NCBI RefSeq assembly: GCF_026798195.1
Contig: NZ_JAPQEZ010000002.1
Coordinates: 62,001 to 126,000, forward strand
Direction of reading: 5' to 3'
Origin: Lentilactobacillus senioris
GTDB lineage: Bacteria; Bacillota; Bacilli; Lactobacillales; Lactobacillaceae
Length of the DNA: 64,000 nucleotides
Positions 35,767 to 43,884 of the stretch are shown piece by piece; position 1 is the stretch's first letter, and every line of letters begins with the position of its first letter. A program made the translations under genes and the position numbers. The notes beneath the pieces are model-generated. The model was not told where the DNA came from. It saw only the letters and a list, made by a program, of their open reading frames with translations, and did not search any database.

Positions 35767-36974
35767 TGGATGAAAAAATGACACCTAGAATTAGGTTTAA
35801 GGGATTTCAGGACGACTGGGAACGGCGTAAGTTGGGGGAAGTCTCAAAATACTCAAACGGTGGAAGTTATGAAAATGACGTTGTAGAAAACGGTACTTAT
35901 GAATTAATTACTTTAAAATCAGTAAATATGTCAGGAAAACTAGTGAGTTCTGGAAAATTTATAAATAGAGAAACTAAAACTTTAGAAAAAGATACACTAG
36001 TTATGATTTTAAGCGAACAAGCTCCTGGATTATTAGGAATGACAGCTAAAATACCAGAAAACAATAGGTATGTTCTCAATCAACGTGTCGCAGAAATAAA
36101 ACCAAATACAAATATAGACAGCTATTTTTTATCTATGTCTATAAATAGATCACAAGCATATTTTAGCAAAAGAGGAGCCGGAACTAAGGTTCAAAATATT
36201 TCAAAACCAAACGTTGAAAATTTTGAATTCTATTGTCCTTCTGAAAGAGAGCAACAAAAAATCGGTTCATTCTTCAAACATTTAGATGACACTATCGCTC
36301 TTCATCAGCGTAAGTTAGCTAAGCTTAAGGAACTTAAACAGGGATATTTGCAGAAATTGTTCCCCAAAAATGGTAGCAAGTTCCCACAATTAAGATTTGC
36401 AGGGTTTGCTGATGCTTGGGAACGGCGTAAGTTGGGGGAAGTAGGAAAAATAATCAAAGTAAGTGTTAACCCTCAGTTGTTTCCTAACAATATTTTTTTT
36501 GAATACAGTATGCCTGCATATGATAAAAATCAAGAACCTGAAGTTGTATTAGGAAAAGTTATGCGTAGCAATCGAATCGGAATTTCCGGTGAAATTTTAT
36601 TGGTAAACAAACTTAATGTAAGAAAAAAAAGAATTTGGTTAGTTCACGTCAAAGATAAATCGTCAGTTGCATCAGAAGAATTCATTCCTTATAGGTCTTT
36701 AGATGTTGATTTAAATTTCTTGAAACAAATTATGCTATCTGATAAAACAACAATAAAATTAGAGTCAATTTCATCCGGTACGTCTAATAGTCAAAAAAGA
36801 ATTACTCCAAATGATTTTTTGAATTATCATGTTTGTTTTCCAGAAAGTAAAAAAGAACAATTAAAAGTGGGTATGTTCTTAAAAAGTATTGATTCCCTTA
36901 TCGCTTCCAACCAACAACACCTGAATCAACTTAAAACGCTTAAAAAATATTTAATGCAAAATATGTTTGTTTAA
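35766..36974 (+). CDS. hsdS: Type I restriction enzyme S subunit (expressed copy)
   Basis: The specificity subunit, 402 aa, built from two target-recognition domains (TRD1 about 20-160, TRD2 about 220-370), each followed by a conserved helical spacer (DDTIALHQRKLAKLKELKQGYL and DSLIASNQQHLNQLKTLKKYL). Each TRD begins with the same WERRKLGEV peptide, encoded by an identical 26-base repeat exactly 600 bases apart. The TRDs are AT-rich with many ATA and AGA codons, unlike the spacers and neighbouring genes, which suggests horizontal exchange. The repeats recur inverted next to the silent copy at 38 kb, so TRD2, and perhaps TRD1, can be swapped. Confidence 0.93.
   Translation: MDEKMTPRIRFKGFQDDWERRKLGEVSKYSNGGSYENDVVENGTYELITLKSVNMSGKLVSSGKFINRETKTLEKDTLVMILSEQAPGLLGMTAKIPENNRYVLNQRVAEIKPNTNIDSYFLSMSINRSQAYFSKRGAGTKVQNISKPNVENFEFYCPSEREQQKIGSFFKHLDDTIALHQRKLAKLKELKQGYLQKLFPKNGSKFPQLRFAGFADAWERRKLGEVGKIIKVSVNPQLFPNNIFFEYSMPAYDKNQEPEVVLGKVMRSNRIGISGEILLVNKLNVRKKRIWLVHVKDKSSVASEEFIPYRSLDVDLNFLKQIMLSDKTTIKLESISSGTSNSQKRITPNDFLNYHVCFPESKKEQLKVGMFLKSIDSLIASNQQHLNQLKTLKKYLMQNMFV
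35817..35842 (+). repeat. hsdS repeat at TRD1 start
   Basis: A 26-base unit (begins TGGGAACGGCGTAAG) identical to the one at the start of TRD2. In direct orientation to 36417-36442 and inverted relative to 38556-38581. Confidence 0.85.
36415..36442 (+). repeat. hsdS repeat at TRD2 start (IR1, left copy)
   Basis: Contains CTTGGGAACGGCGTAAG, 17 bases identical to the inverted copy at 38565-38581; beyond that TGGGGGAA also matches. Proposed crossover site for inversion. Confidence 0.8.
36891..36913 (+). repeat. hsdS distal repeat (IR2, left copy)
   Basis: Starts GATTCCCTTATCGCTTCC; 22 of 23 bases match the inverted copy at 38074-38096. It encodes the start of the conserved C-terminal spacer. 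Confidence 0.8.
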
Positions 36975-37050
36975 TTTGAACTAGCTGTCGCATCTAATCA
37001 GCGAAAGTTTCTTCAAATTAGCTAAACTAGTTTATATCCTGTAATAATTA

Positions 37051-37084
37051 ATTAGGATCTCAAAATGAGATTCTAATTTTTTTA
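37051..37084 (+). terminator. Terminator after hsdS
   Basis: ATTAGGATCTC and GAGATTCTAAT pair around AAAAT (one G-T pair), followed by seven T. It insulates the recombinase gene from hsdRMS transcription. Confidence 0.75.
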
Positions 37085-37100
37085 TTTGGAGGGAACATCG

Positions 37101-38021
37101 ATGGAACAGTCACCCAAGTTACACGAATATTTTGCCGAATGGATGCAACTGTATAAGCGAGACGCGGTACAACCAATTACGTATCAAAAATACGAAATGA
37201 CACATCGTCAATTATGCCGATTAGCCCCAGATATTAGAATGAACCAAATATCGAGATTAACTTACCAAAAAATATTGAATGAGTATGCTACAACTCATGA
37301 ACGTCAAACGGTTATGGATTTTCATCGACATGTTAGAAGTGCGTTGATGGATGCATTAGAAGAACGAATTATTGAACGAGATCCGACCAGAAAAGCCGTT
37401 TTAAAGGGAATTAAACATCGAAAACATAAAACTAAGTTTTTACACCAACATGAAGTCCAATCATTGTTGAACGTCCTAACCTTAAACGAAGGGGTTAATT
37501 GGGATTATTTTATTTTGTTGATTAGTAAAACGGGATTAAGGTTTGCGGAAGCTTTAGGTGTCACCCCAGATGACTTTGATTTTGCTAGACAAAATTTGAA
37601 GATAGATAAAACGTGGAACTATAAAGCTGATAAGGGCGACTTTGCACCTACTAAAAATCATGCTTCGGTTAGAAATGTTCAATTAGATTGGCAAACGGTA
37701 ATTCAATTTTCCCAGTTAACTAAGGGAATGCCACCACAACAACCAATTTTTGTGCAGGATAAGAAGGTTTATAATGATACAGTTAATCACTATTTAGAAA
37801 GATTATGTAGGAGAGCAGAGATCCCTGTTATTTCAGTGCACGGACTACGCCATACCCATGCGTCACTATTGCTGTATTCGGGAGTAAGCATAGCTTCGGT
37901 AGCCCACAGATTAGGTCATTCCAATATGAATACGACTCAGCAAACATATTTGCATATAATTCAGGAATTAGAGAATCAAGATAATGATAAAGTTATGAAA
38001 CATTTAGCTAGCCTTATATAA
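37101..38021 (+). CDS. Tyrosine site-specific recombinase of the hsdS switch
   Basis: A 306-aa integrase-family enzyme. The N-terminal SAM-like domain (about 1-95) binds the core site; the catalytic domain shows Arg in TGLRFAEALG, HGLRHTHAS (His-x-x-Arg), His in LGHSN and the Tyr nucleophile in TYLHI. It lies between the expressed and silent hsdS copies inside the invertible segment, like CreX/PsrA enzymes of phase-variable type I systems, and probably acts on the IR1/IR2 repeats. No other phage or transposon genes are near. The ATG has GGAGGG upstream; the earlier TTG overlaps that site. Its 3' end overlaps the silent hsdS frame by 18 bases. Confidence 0.88.
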   Translation: MEQSPKLHEYFAEWMQLYKRDAVQPITYQKYEMTHRQLCRLAPDIRMNQISRLTYQKILNEYATTHERQTVMDFHRHVRSALMDALEERIIERDPTRKAVLKGIKHRKHKTKFLHQHEVQSLLNVLTLNEGVNWDYFILLISKTGLRFAEALGVTPDDFDFARQNLKIDKTWNYKADKGDFAPTKNHASVRNVQLDWQTVIQFSQLTKGMPPQQPIFVQDKKVYNDTVNHYLERLCRRAEIPVISVHGLRHTHASLLLYSGVSIASVAHRLGHSNMNTTQQTYLHIIQELENQDNDKVMKHLASLI

Positions 38022-38027
38022 GTACGA

Positions 38028-38066
38028 CAAAAAGACGTTTTTTAAGCCCGGAAAACGTCTTTTTTG
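38028..38066. terminator. Bidirectional terminator between recombinase and silent hsdS
   Basis: AAAAAGACGTTTT and AAAACGTCTTTTT flank a 10-base loop. On the minus strand it lies within the last codons of the silent hsdS frame. Confidence 0.85.
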
Positions 38067-38073
38067 CTGGAAC

Positions 38074-38096
38074 TGGTTGGAAGCGATAAGGGAGTC
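38074..38096 (-). repeat. hsdS distal repeat (IR2, right copy)
   Basis: Inverse copy of 36891-36913 with one mismatch. Confidence 0.8.
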
Positions 38097-38555
38097 CAAC
38101 ACATTAAATAATGAACCAATTTTTAATTGTTCCTCAAATTGAGGAAAATAAACAACAAATGACGAAAGGGCTTCTTTTGTGATTGTTTTAATAGTTCCAC
38201 CAGGAGCTTTTAGTTTTTCAAACTCAAATTTTCGCTGAATTGTATATGCCCAAAATCGTTCGTCAGTTTCTTTTTCGTAGCCTTCAAAAACAAGCAAGGT
38301 ACGGTCTACAAATGAATCATACTGCGTGATTGCCACACGTCCGATACTTCCTTGTAACGTAACTACAACTTTACCCTTTGGAACAAATACACTTTTGGGT
38401 TGAGCTAATTTGCTAATTTTCTGTTTTGTATTTTCAACTAAAGTTAGTTGGTTAGTCACATCTACAACTTGAACGAATGGCATAGCGTCTTTACCGTCAT
38501 ACCATGCTTTATTTCCATATGGTTGTGGGAATGAACCACGACGATATTTAGCTAG

Positions 38556-38581
38556 TTCCCCCATCTTACGCCGTTCCCAAG
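38556..38581 (-). repeat. hsdS repeat (IR1, right copy)
   Basis: Inverse copy of the TRD-start repeat: 17 identical bases at 38565-38581, then TTCCCCC at 38556-38562, with one internal mismatch. Confidence 0.82.
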
Positions 38582-38652
38582 TAATTCCATAAATTCTTTA
38601 AGTTCTACTTGATAGATAGTTGAAATGATATACAGTTACTTAATTAAAGTTG

Positions 38653-39498
38653 TTATGTTTGATATAGTTTGCGATAAGCGGACGGGGTTTGTCCCGCTCG
38701 TTGCTTGAAGTAACGGTTAAAAGTAGAGGGGGACTGATATCCTAAAGTTAACGCAATATCCGCAACGGAACGGTTAGTTATTTCTAATAGTTTTTGGGCT
38801 TCACTCATGCGAATAAAACGGACTTCTTCAGTGAAAGTTTTGTGGAATAATTGGCGCGTTAATCTAGAGAAGTAGTTGGGATCGTACTCAAAATGCAAAG
38901 CCGCTTTAGTTAGATTCACGGTTGCTAAGTTCGCTACTATGTAGTTTAAAATAATACCGAATTGAATGGATCGAGATGATTTTTTTAAATCATATTCTAA
39001 AAAATTAGACTCAATCATTGCAATAGCGTCAATGCCGTACCTAGATAGTTCTGTTAGTAATAAGCTCATTAAGGTACTTTCTTGGTATTTTAAGAAATTA
39101 TCTTGAGGTTGAATAGTTGTTAATGCCTTAATTTGGTTAAGATAATTAACGCATATTTGATAATTAAATCGCCGAAAAACAATGTGTGCATCCGTTTGAG
39201 AGCAGGTCATAGAAGTAACTAATTCGTTAGGTCCACATTCTATACCACAAGCGATAGGAACAAAAAATAAACTAACGTAAAAAGCTTGCTGATCTATAGG
39301 CATTAAATTAATTGGTTGTTTATAGCGTAAAAGAACTATATCTTGTTGCTTCAAATGAAAATTACGTTGATCAATTTGTAAGATACAATCAGTTTTACAT
39401 ATCAATAGTGCAGAAGACGGATGTAAATCAGGTGTTGCTTGCGATAATGCTACTAAGTCTAAGGTTAATGAGTGGTTTTGATGATAATTATAAATCAA
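38653..39498 (-). CDS. AraC-family transcriptional regulator
   Basis: A 281-aa regulator with an N-terminal cupin-like sensing domain (about 1-90), a helical linker and a C-terminal double helix-turn-helix (about 180-280) ending in the family signature (VADIALTLGYQSPSTFNRYFKQ...PSAYRK). Target and ligand are unknown. It starts 190 bases from the divergent PNPOx-like gene, which is a candidate target. Confidence 0.88.
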   Translation of the reverse strand: MIYNYHQNHSLTLDLVALSQATPDLHPSSALLICKTDCILQIDQRNFHLKQQDIVLLRYKQPINLMPIDQQAFYVSLFFVPIACGIECGPNELVTSMTCSQTDAHIVFRRFNYQICVNYLNQIKALTTIQPQDNFLKYQESTLMSLLLTELSRYGIDAIAMIESNFLEYDLKKSSRSIQFGIILNYIVANLATVNLTKAALHFEYDPNYFSRLTRQLFHKTFTEEVRFIRMSEAQKLLEITNRSVADIALTLGYQSPSTFNRYFKQRAGQTPSAYRKLYQT

Positions 39499-39688
39499 AA
39501 TTAGTCCTCCAAATATGTAAATGTATATTTAGCTTATCATAATAATAGATAGTTATGGATTATTAGTTGGATTAATTTGGCTTATAAAGGGGTGTTAATC
39601 TTATATAGCAGGCCTAACTAAAGATTAGTAAAATAATTATTTTTGATTACGGACTTTACTATAAAATAATGGAATGGAGTAAAATGCA

Positions 39689-40072
39689 ATGGCAACCTTA
39701 CTTGAAACAACTACCTTAGATTCTGAACTAACTTCTTTTTTTGATAATCAACTAGATTACTTAGCCACAGTAAGTGATGATGGTCAACCACAAATTGGTC
39801 CTAAAGGCTCAATTCGGGTTTTAGATAATCAACATTTAATTTATGTAGAATTTACTTTAGACCATGCGTACAATAACATTCAAAGTAATAATCGGGTGGC
39901 TGTAACTTCATTTGATAATAAAAACCATGTATCTTATCGGATTAATGGAATTGCTTATCTTCATGATCATGATGAAGTGTCAGAAACGGAATTGAAGCAA
40001 AGCGGCTTAGATGAACATTTTCCTAATGCGGTAGTCGTTATAGTAGATATTAAAGAGATTTATAAACTATAA
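39689..40072 (+). CDS. Pyridoxamine 5'-phosphate oxidase-like split-barrel protein
   Basis: A 127-aa flavin-binding split-barrel protein, with QLDYLATVSDDGQPQIGPKGSIR at the front and a strand-rich middle. Members bind FMN or F420 and act as small oxidoreductases; true PNPOx activity is unlikely at this size. GGAGTAAA precedes the ATG. Divergent from the AraC gene. Confidence 0.78.
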   Translation: MATLLETTTLDSELTSFFDNQLDYLATVSDDGQPQIGPKGSIRVLDNQHLIYVEFTLDHAYNNIQSNNRVAVTSFDNKNHVSYRINGIAYLHDHDEVSETELKQSGLDEHFPNAVVVIVDIKEIYKL

Positions 40073-40115
40073 TATATTTTAATTAGGCTAACTTAACTTG
40101 AGAGGAGGGGAAAAA

Positions 40116-40676
40116 TTGATTGATAAAAAAACATTTAGAAATAATCAACTAACTAAATTAAAAAACTCTGACAATGTAGATTCACAAGAAGAACAAAAAA
40201 TTTTAGATAATCTATTTAGCACTTTTGAATGGCAAGAAGCTCATAGCATTGCTACCGTTATCAGTGGACCAATTGAATTCCCAACTAAAAATTTAATTAA
40301 GCAAGCACAAATAGAGGGTAAGCAAGTCTATTTACCAAAAGTAATGCCTAAAAGGCAGATGGCTTTTTTACCTTTTATCGGATACGATCAGTTAGTTAAA
40401 AGTAATTTTGGGTTATTAGAACCCGCTTACGACGAAACACTGGTTAATCAGCAAATTGATTTAATTATCGTTCCTGGGCTGGCTTTTGCCCTTGACAGTA
40501 ATAATCGATTAAGTTTTGGTGGTGGTTACTATGATCGTTTCTTAAGCCATTATCTGGGTAGAACCGTATCTTTGGTTCCCCCAATGATGAGCTTTACCAC
40601 TAACAAATGGCCAATTGAAGATCATGATATTAAGATTAATACTTTAGTTACTGATAATGAGATTATCAGAATCTAG
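40116..40676 (+). CDS. 5-formyltetrahydrofolate cyclo-ligase
   Basis: It converts 5-formyl-THF to 5,10-methenyl-THF with ATP. The 187-aa protein has the signature GLAFALDSNNRLSFGGGYYDRFL (Mg-ATP site) and an N-terminal basic helix. A TTG start is used: AGGAGGGG lies 6 bases upstream, and the longer frame begins inside that site. The C-terminal third has a less typical sequence, but length is normal. Confidence 0.88.
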   Translation: MIDKKTFRNNQLTKLKNSDNVDSQEEQKILDNLFSTFEWQEAHSIATVISGPIEFPTKNLIKQAQIEGKQVYLPKVMPKRQMAFLPFIGYDQLVKSNFGLLEPAYDETLVNQQIDLIIVPGLAFALDSNNRLSFGGGYYDRFLSHYLGRTVSLVPPMMSFTTNKWPIEDHDIKINTLVTDNEIIRI

Positions 40677-40799
40677 TAGATATTTAATTTACAGGGATTA
40701 GATGCTATATATTGGTAATATTAATCTTGCTAATGCGGTTAGTATGTAAATTATTGTTAGTAGTAATGACGAGTCATTAATTATAGAAGTTATCAAGTT

Positions 40800-40840
40800 A
40801 AATCCCTTGAGTGAAATTTTTAATTTCACTCAAGGGATTT
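40800..40840 (+). terminator. Long terminator in a 369-base gap
   Basis: AAATCCCTTGAGTGAAA and its exact reverse complement form a 17-bp stem followed by TTTTATTTG. The rest of the gap (40677-41045) is AT-rich with no ORF I can support; a promoter for the next gene must lie near its end. Confidence 0.85.
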
Positions 40841-41045
40841 TATTTGTATATTTATCTGCAATTAGTATACTACTTAGCATTAAGATGATATTGCGTTGTT
40901 ATAGTTTAATGGATGATAAAAATATAATTTATTTTGGGTCTATTTGTCATCATGTCTTTTATATTTGAATTTTAATTCTTATAGATTTATCTAAATAATT
41001 ATTATAAAATAACCAACGTATACATGTGTTTAGGAGATTAAAAAC

Positions 41046-42619
41046 ATGAAAAAAATTATACCATGGTTATCATTTTTACTATTAACTATTCTTTTTATGG
41101 TAGCTCTATTTTATGATAGAACAATTATCGGACGTCATTCAGGAGTACTTTCTTTTGAATTGAATCGAATTGGTAGTATAAAAGCCATATTCAAAGGACC
41201 AGTCAACTATGTTGTAGACGGGTTTGTTGGCAGCCCAGCCAATTTATTTCAACCGTGGTTAATTTATCTTATAGCATATCCGATTGGACATGTACTAACT
41301 AGCTTTATTTATGGTTATATGGCTGTTGTTGCAATATTTACCTACTTAACCCTGGCAATTGCTTATTTGGTCGTGAAACAAGTTACTAACAATAATAGCC
41401 AAGCATTTTTATTTGCAACAATATGGACGTTTGCTGCGTATAGAACTTTTGACATTACCAGAAACGTTGCTGGTGAGGCATTAGTTTTTGCGTTTATTCC
41501 GCTAGCTTTTTTTTTGGCCTTTATAAACTGGTGAAAACCCAAGGCAAAAGTTGGTGGATAGTAACTTTGGCGCTGACTTTAATTACTTACACATATCCTA
41601 CGATTGCGTGGGTAGTGTCACTTTATTTGATAATAGGATTAATCATTTTAAAAAATAGAGTTACCAACCTGCAATCCATGTGGTTAGGATTGACTAAGGC
41701 AGCATTAATATCTTTCTTTACTACATCTTTCTACTGGATTCCATTATTAGAAGAAATTACTATTCCGTTTCAACCGGCTAAACATTTTCAAATTCAACCA
41801 GCAATGCTGGGTCCCATTAAAGTTTTAACCAACTCAGTTACTAACAATATAATTAGTTATGGAATCGGATTAGTCATTCTGGTTTTAATAATTTGGTCAT
41901 TTACTCAGTGGCAAAAGTTAAACTCTATATACCGTTCTGCGTTGATTGCAGGAACCATTAGCTTAGTTTTAGCTACTGGCATCGTTCCTTGGACATTATT
42001 AGGCCAGCAGTTTAATTTTGTGTTGATGTTACCAGGAATGTTGATGATGATGGCAACGTTACTTATTGGTTTAGTAGGAAGTTTCGTAGTAGTTTCTTAC
42101 CAAAAGCAGTGGTTGAGTTGGTTAGTAAGTGGTTTTGCCTTAGTAGCGTTTCTGGTTCCGATGGTCCAATGGCAATTGTCTACGCCCCAAACCGAAAGGA
42201 TTAGCTACAACAATGAAGTGGGAACCGGTTTAGTGGGCTTTTACAATATCAATGACTACTTACCTAAAGCTGTAATTCATAATATGAAATCAATCACCAC
42301 TAATGTTTTTTTTATTAACGGAAAACAAAAAATCATTACCAGAGATTCTTTTGGTAATCGAGTTAAATTTGTAACTCCTAAAGAAATTGTGGATACCCCA
42401 ATAATATATAGTGTGGGAACTAGGGTTACCATTGGCGGAAAGCCAGTCAATACATATGTTTCTAATCGGGGAACTGTAGCGTTTAAGGCTCATATGAAAG
42501 GCAATGTTACAGTGACTAGTACCTACACTATATGGGCCAAGGCGGCAGCAGTAATTTCCATTCTTAGTTTTATTGCGCTATTTAGTGGAATGCTTTACGA
42601 TATAGAAAATAATAGGTAG
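41046..42619 (+). pseudogene. GT-C-like polytopic membrane protein, split at a T9 run
   Basis: Two frames, 162 and 362 aa, are parts of one protein. The first ends (FIPLAFFLAFINW) just after nine T at 41507-41515; the second opens by GTG at 41531. One more T would fuse them into a 523-aa protein reading PLAFFFGLYKLVKTQGKSWW, matching the 'PL.LLGLYRL' pattern of the PTPS-related/YfhO-like membrane family (AYR...D..RN.AGEAL.FAF is also typical). About ten helices are predicted. Such proteins belong to envelope polysaccharide assembly. The T run could make this a slippage-prone, phase-variable gene, or it is inactive, or a base was miscalled. Confidence 0.75.
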
Positions 42620-42662
42620 CAAAAAAGCTTTTAATGTCATAATCGACACTAAAAGCTTTTTG
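42620..42662. terminator. Bidirectional terminator
   Basis: AAAAAAGCTTTTA and TAAAAGCTTTTT with an inner TGTC/GACA stem, between the membrane gene and thiD. Confidence 0.85.
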
Positions 42663-42663
42663 C

Positions 42664-43476
42664 TTAGATTTCGTCTTCTGGTGCCCAATGATTGATCGGG
42701 CCAAATTTATGACCAACGATGATTTCGTTTTGAATAGCAATATTAACGAATTTTTTAGCGATCCGAATAGCGCTTTCGATATCGTTACCCTTAGCCAATT
42801 CAGCAGTGATACATGCTGATAGGGTATCTCCAGTACCATTGACGCGATCAGTATGGTGGTAAGGATCACGTAACCAAAATGACTTGCCAGACTCCAAGAG
42901 AACAAAATCAGCGACTTCGAGTTGGTCTTCAGAATCATGGCGACCATTAATAATCACGTTGCTAGCACCAAGATCTTGAAGCTTTTGTGCGGCAGTTTCC
43001 ATGTCATCTTCACCGTTAATTTCCATTTCGGCTAATTTTTGAGCTTCAAAGAAATTAGGAGTGATCACGGTTGCCAATGGAATTAATTCATCGCGTAGGG
43101 TGGTGTAGGCTTCTTCTTCTAACAAAACGTTACCGTGTTTAGTAGTGATAACTGGATCGACCACTAATGGACCTAGGTCGTATTGTTGATAGTTTTTAAC
43201 GACGGTGTTAATCAAAGTGGAATCGGATAACATTCCAGTTTTGCTAGCACGGATATGATAATCATCGGCTAAGTCTTTGAATTCATTGTCAATGAATTCC
43301 GTTGGTAAATTAACGGCATCGTGGATACCGTAACTATTACCGGCAACGCAGGCGGTTAAAACTGATGCACCGTACACGTGACGCCGGAAAAACGTGTGTA
43401 AGTCGGCTTGCATACCGGCACTGCCGTCACTATCTGAACCAGCAATGGTTAGGGCTTGGGGAAATTGTGTTAACAT
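42664..43476 (-). CDS. thiD: Hydroxymethylpyrimidine/phosphomethylpyrimidine kinase or pyridoxal kinase
   Basis: A 270-aa ribokinase-fold kinase with the N-terminal TIAGSDSDGSAGMQAD, VVDPVI and the ATP/anion-hole motif NGTGDTLSA. ThiD and PdxK of Firmicutes share this fold and some enzymes do both jobs, so either thiamine or vitamin B6 salvage is possible; no other thi genes are here. The ATG was chosen 8 bases after GAGG; a GTG three codons earlier overlaps that site. Confidence 0.85.
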   Translation of the reverse strand: MLTQFPQALTIAGSDSDGSAGMQADLHTFFRRHVYGASVLTACVAGNSYGIHDAVNLPTEFIDNEFKDLADDYHIRASKTGMLSDSTLINTVVKNYQQYDLGPLVVDPVITTKHGNVLLEEEAYTTLRDELIPLATVITPNFFEAQKLAEMEINGEDDMETAAQKLQDLGASNVIINGRHDSEDQLEVADFVLLESGKSFWLRDPYHHTDRVNGTGDTLSACITAELAKGNDIESAIRIAKKFVNIAIQNEIIVGHKFGPINHWAPEDEI

Positions 43477-43556
43477 GTTAGTCACCTCAAATTTAGTCTA
43501 GTTATTATGCTAAGGATACCACAAATAAGAAAACGGTAACACATTAGTAAGTCGAT

Positions 43557-43586
43557 TTGCTTTTTAAAGTAAATGTGTATTATAAT
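43557..43586 (+). promoter_or_regulatory. Promoter of the 40-aa basic protein
   Basis: TTGCTT and TATAAT are 18 bases apart, with a leader of about 58 bases before the start codon. Confidence 0.6.
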
Positions 43587-43650
43587 GTGATAGTCTATTG
43601 GAAATTAGGAATAACCGAAGTAACTTTTTAAGATAAGGAGATTTGTAATT

Positions 43651-43773
43651 ATGCGTATTTGTCATCCACACGGTGTACAAGGCCGTCGACCAATCAACGT
43701 TAAAAAGGCTGAAAAGCGTAACAAAGAAGTTGCAGATTTGCAAAAATTCTTGAAGCAAAAACCAGCTAAATAA
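43651..43773 (+). CDS. 40-aa basic protein of unknown function
   Basis: MRICHPHGVQGRRPINVKKA and then a Lys-rich helical half (EKRNKEVADLQKFLKQ). I do not recognise the family. It has its own promoter, an AAGGAG site 10 bases from the ATG, highly biased codons (CGT, AAC, AAG, GTT) and its own terminator, which together argue strongly that it is expressed, perhaps at high level. The Cys-His cluster near the N-terminus could bind metal; the charge suggests RNA or ribosome association. Both are guesses. Confidence 0.7.
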   Translation: MRICHPHGVQGRRPINVKKAEKRNKEVADLQKFLKQKPAK

Positions 43774-43778
43774 TACTG

Positions 43779-43811
43779 AGCACGGGGCAAACATTGTTTC
43801 GTGCTTTTTAT
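43779..43811 (+). terminator. Terminator of the 40-aa gene
   Basis: GCACG pairs with CGTGC, with further inner pairing, and a T run follows. Confidence 0.7.
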
Positions 43812-43884
43812 TTGGCCAAAAATTCGTGGTCTAAATGTCAGTTTTGAATTATAATAATAAAAATCAATGAAAGAAGGGCCTTTC

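Larger units (their letters stand above)
38004..38564 (-). pseudogene. Silent inverted hsdS cassette (one TRD)
   Basis: A 186-aa frame carrying a single target-recognition domain of TRD2 type, with YRRGSFPQPYGNKAWYDG at the start, LQGSIGRVAIT, APGGTIKTITKEALSSF and the spacer start DSLIASNQ. It has no ribosome site or promoter, starts abruptly inside the IR1 repeat, and the spacer after IR2 is lost: the last 20 or so residues are read-through into the neighbouring terminator hairpin. It is therefore a storage cassette, not a working gene. Inversion at IR1 would join it in frame behind TRD1 of hsdS; exchange at both IR1 and IR2 would also restore the full C-terminal spacer. Confidence 0.85.

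Noticed and set aside
37101-38021. Tyrosine recombinase as sign of a prophage or integrative element
   Set aside because: No attachment-site repeats around tRNA genes, no structural, replication or mobilisation genes nearby; position between two hsdS copies explains it better.
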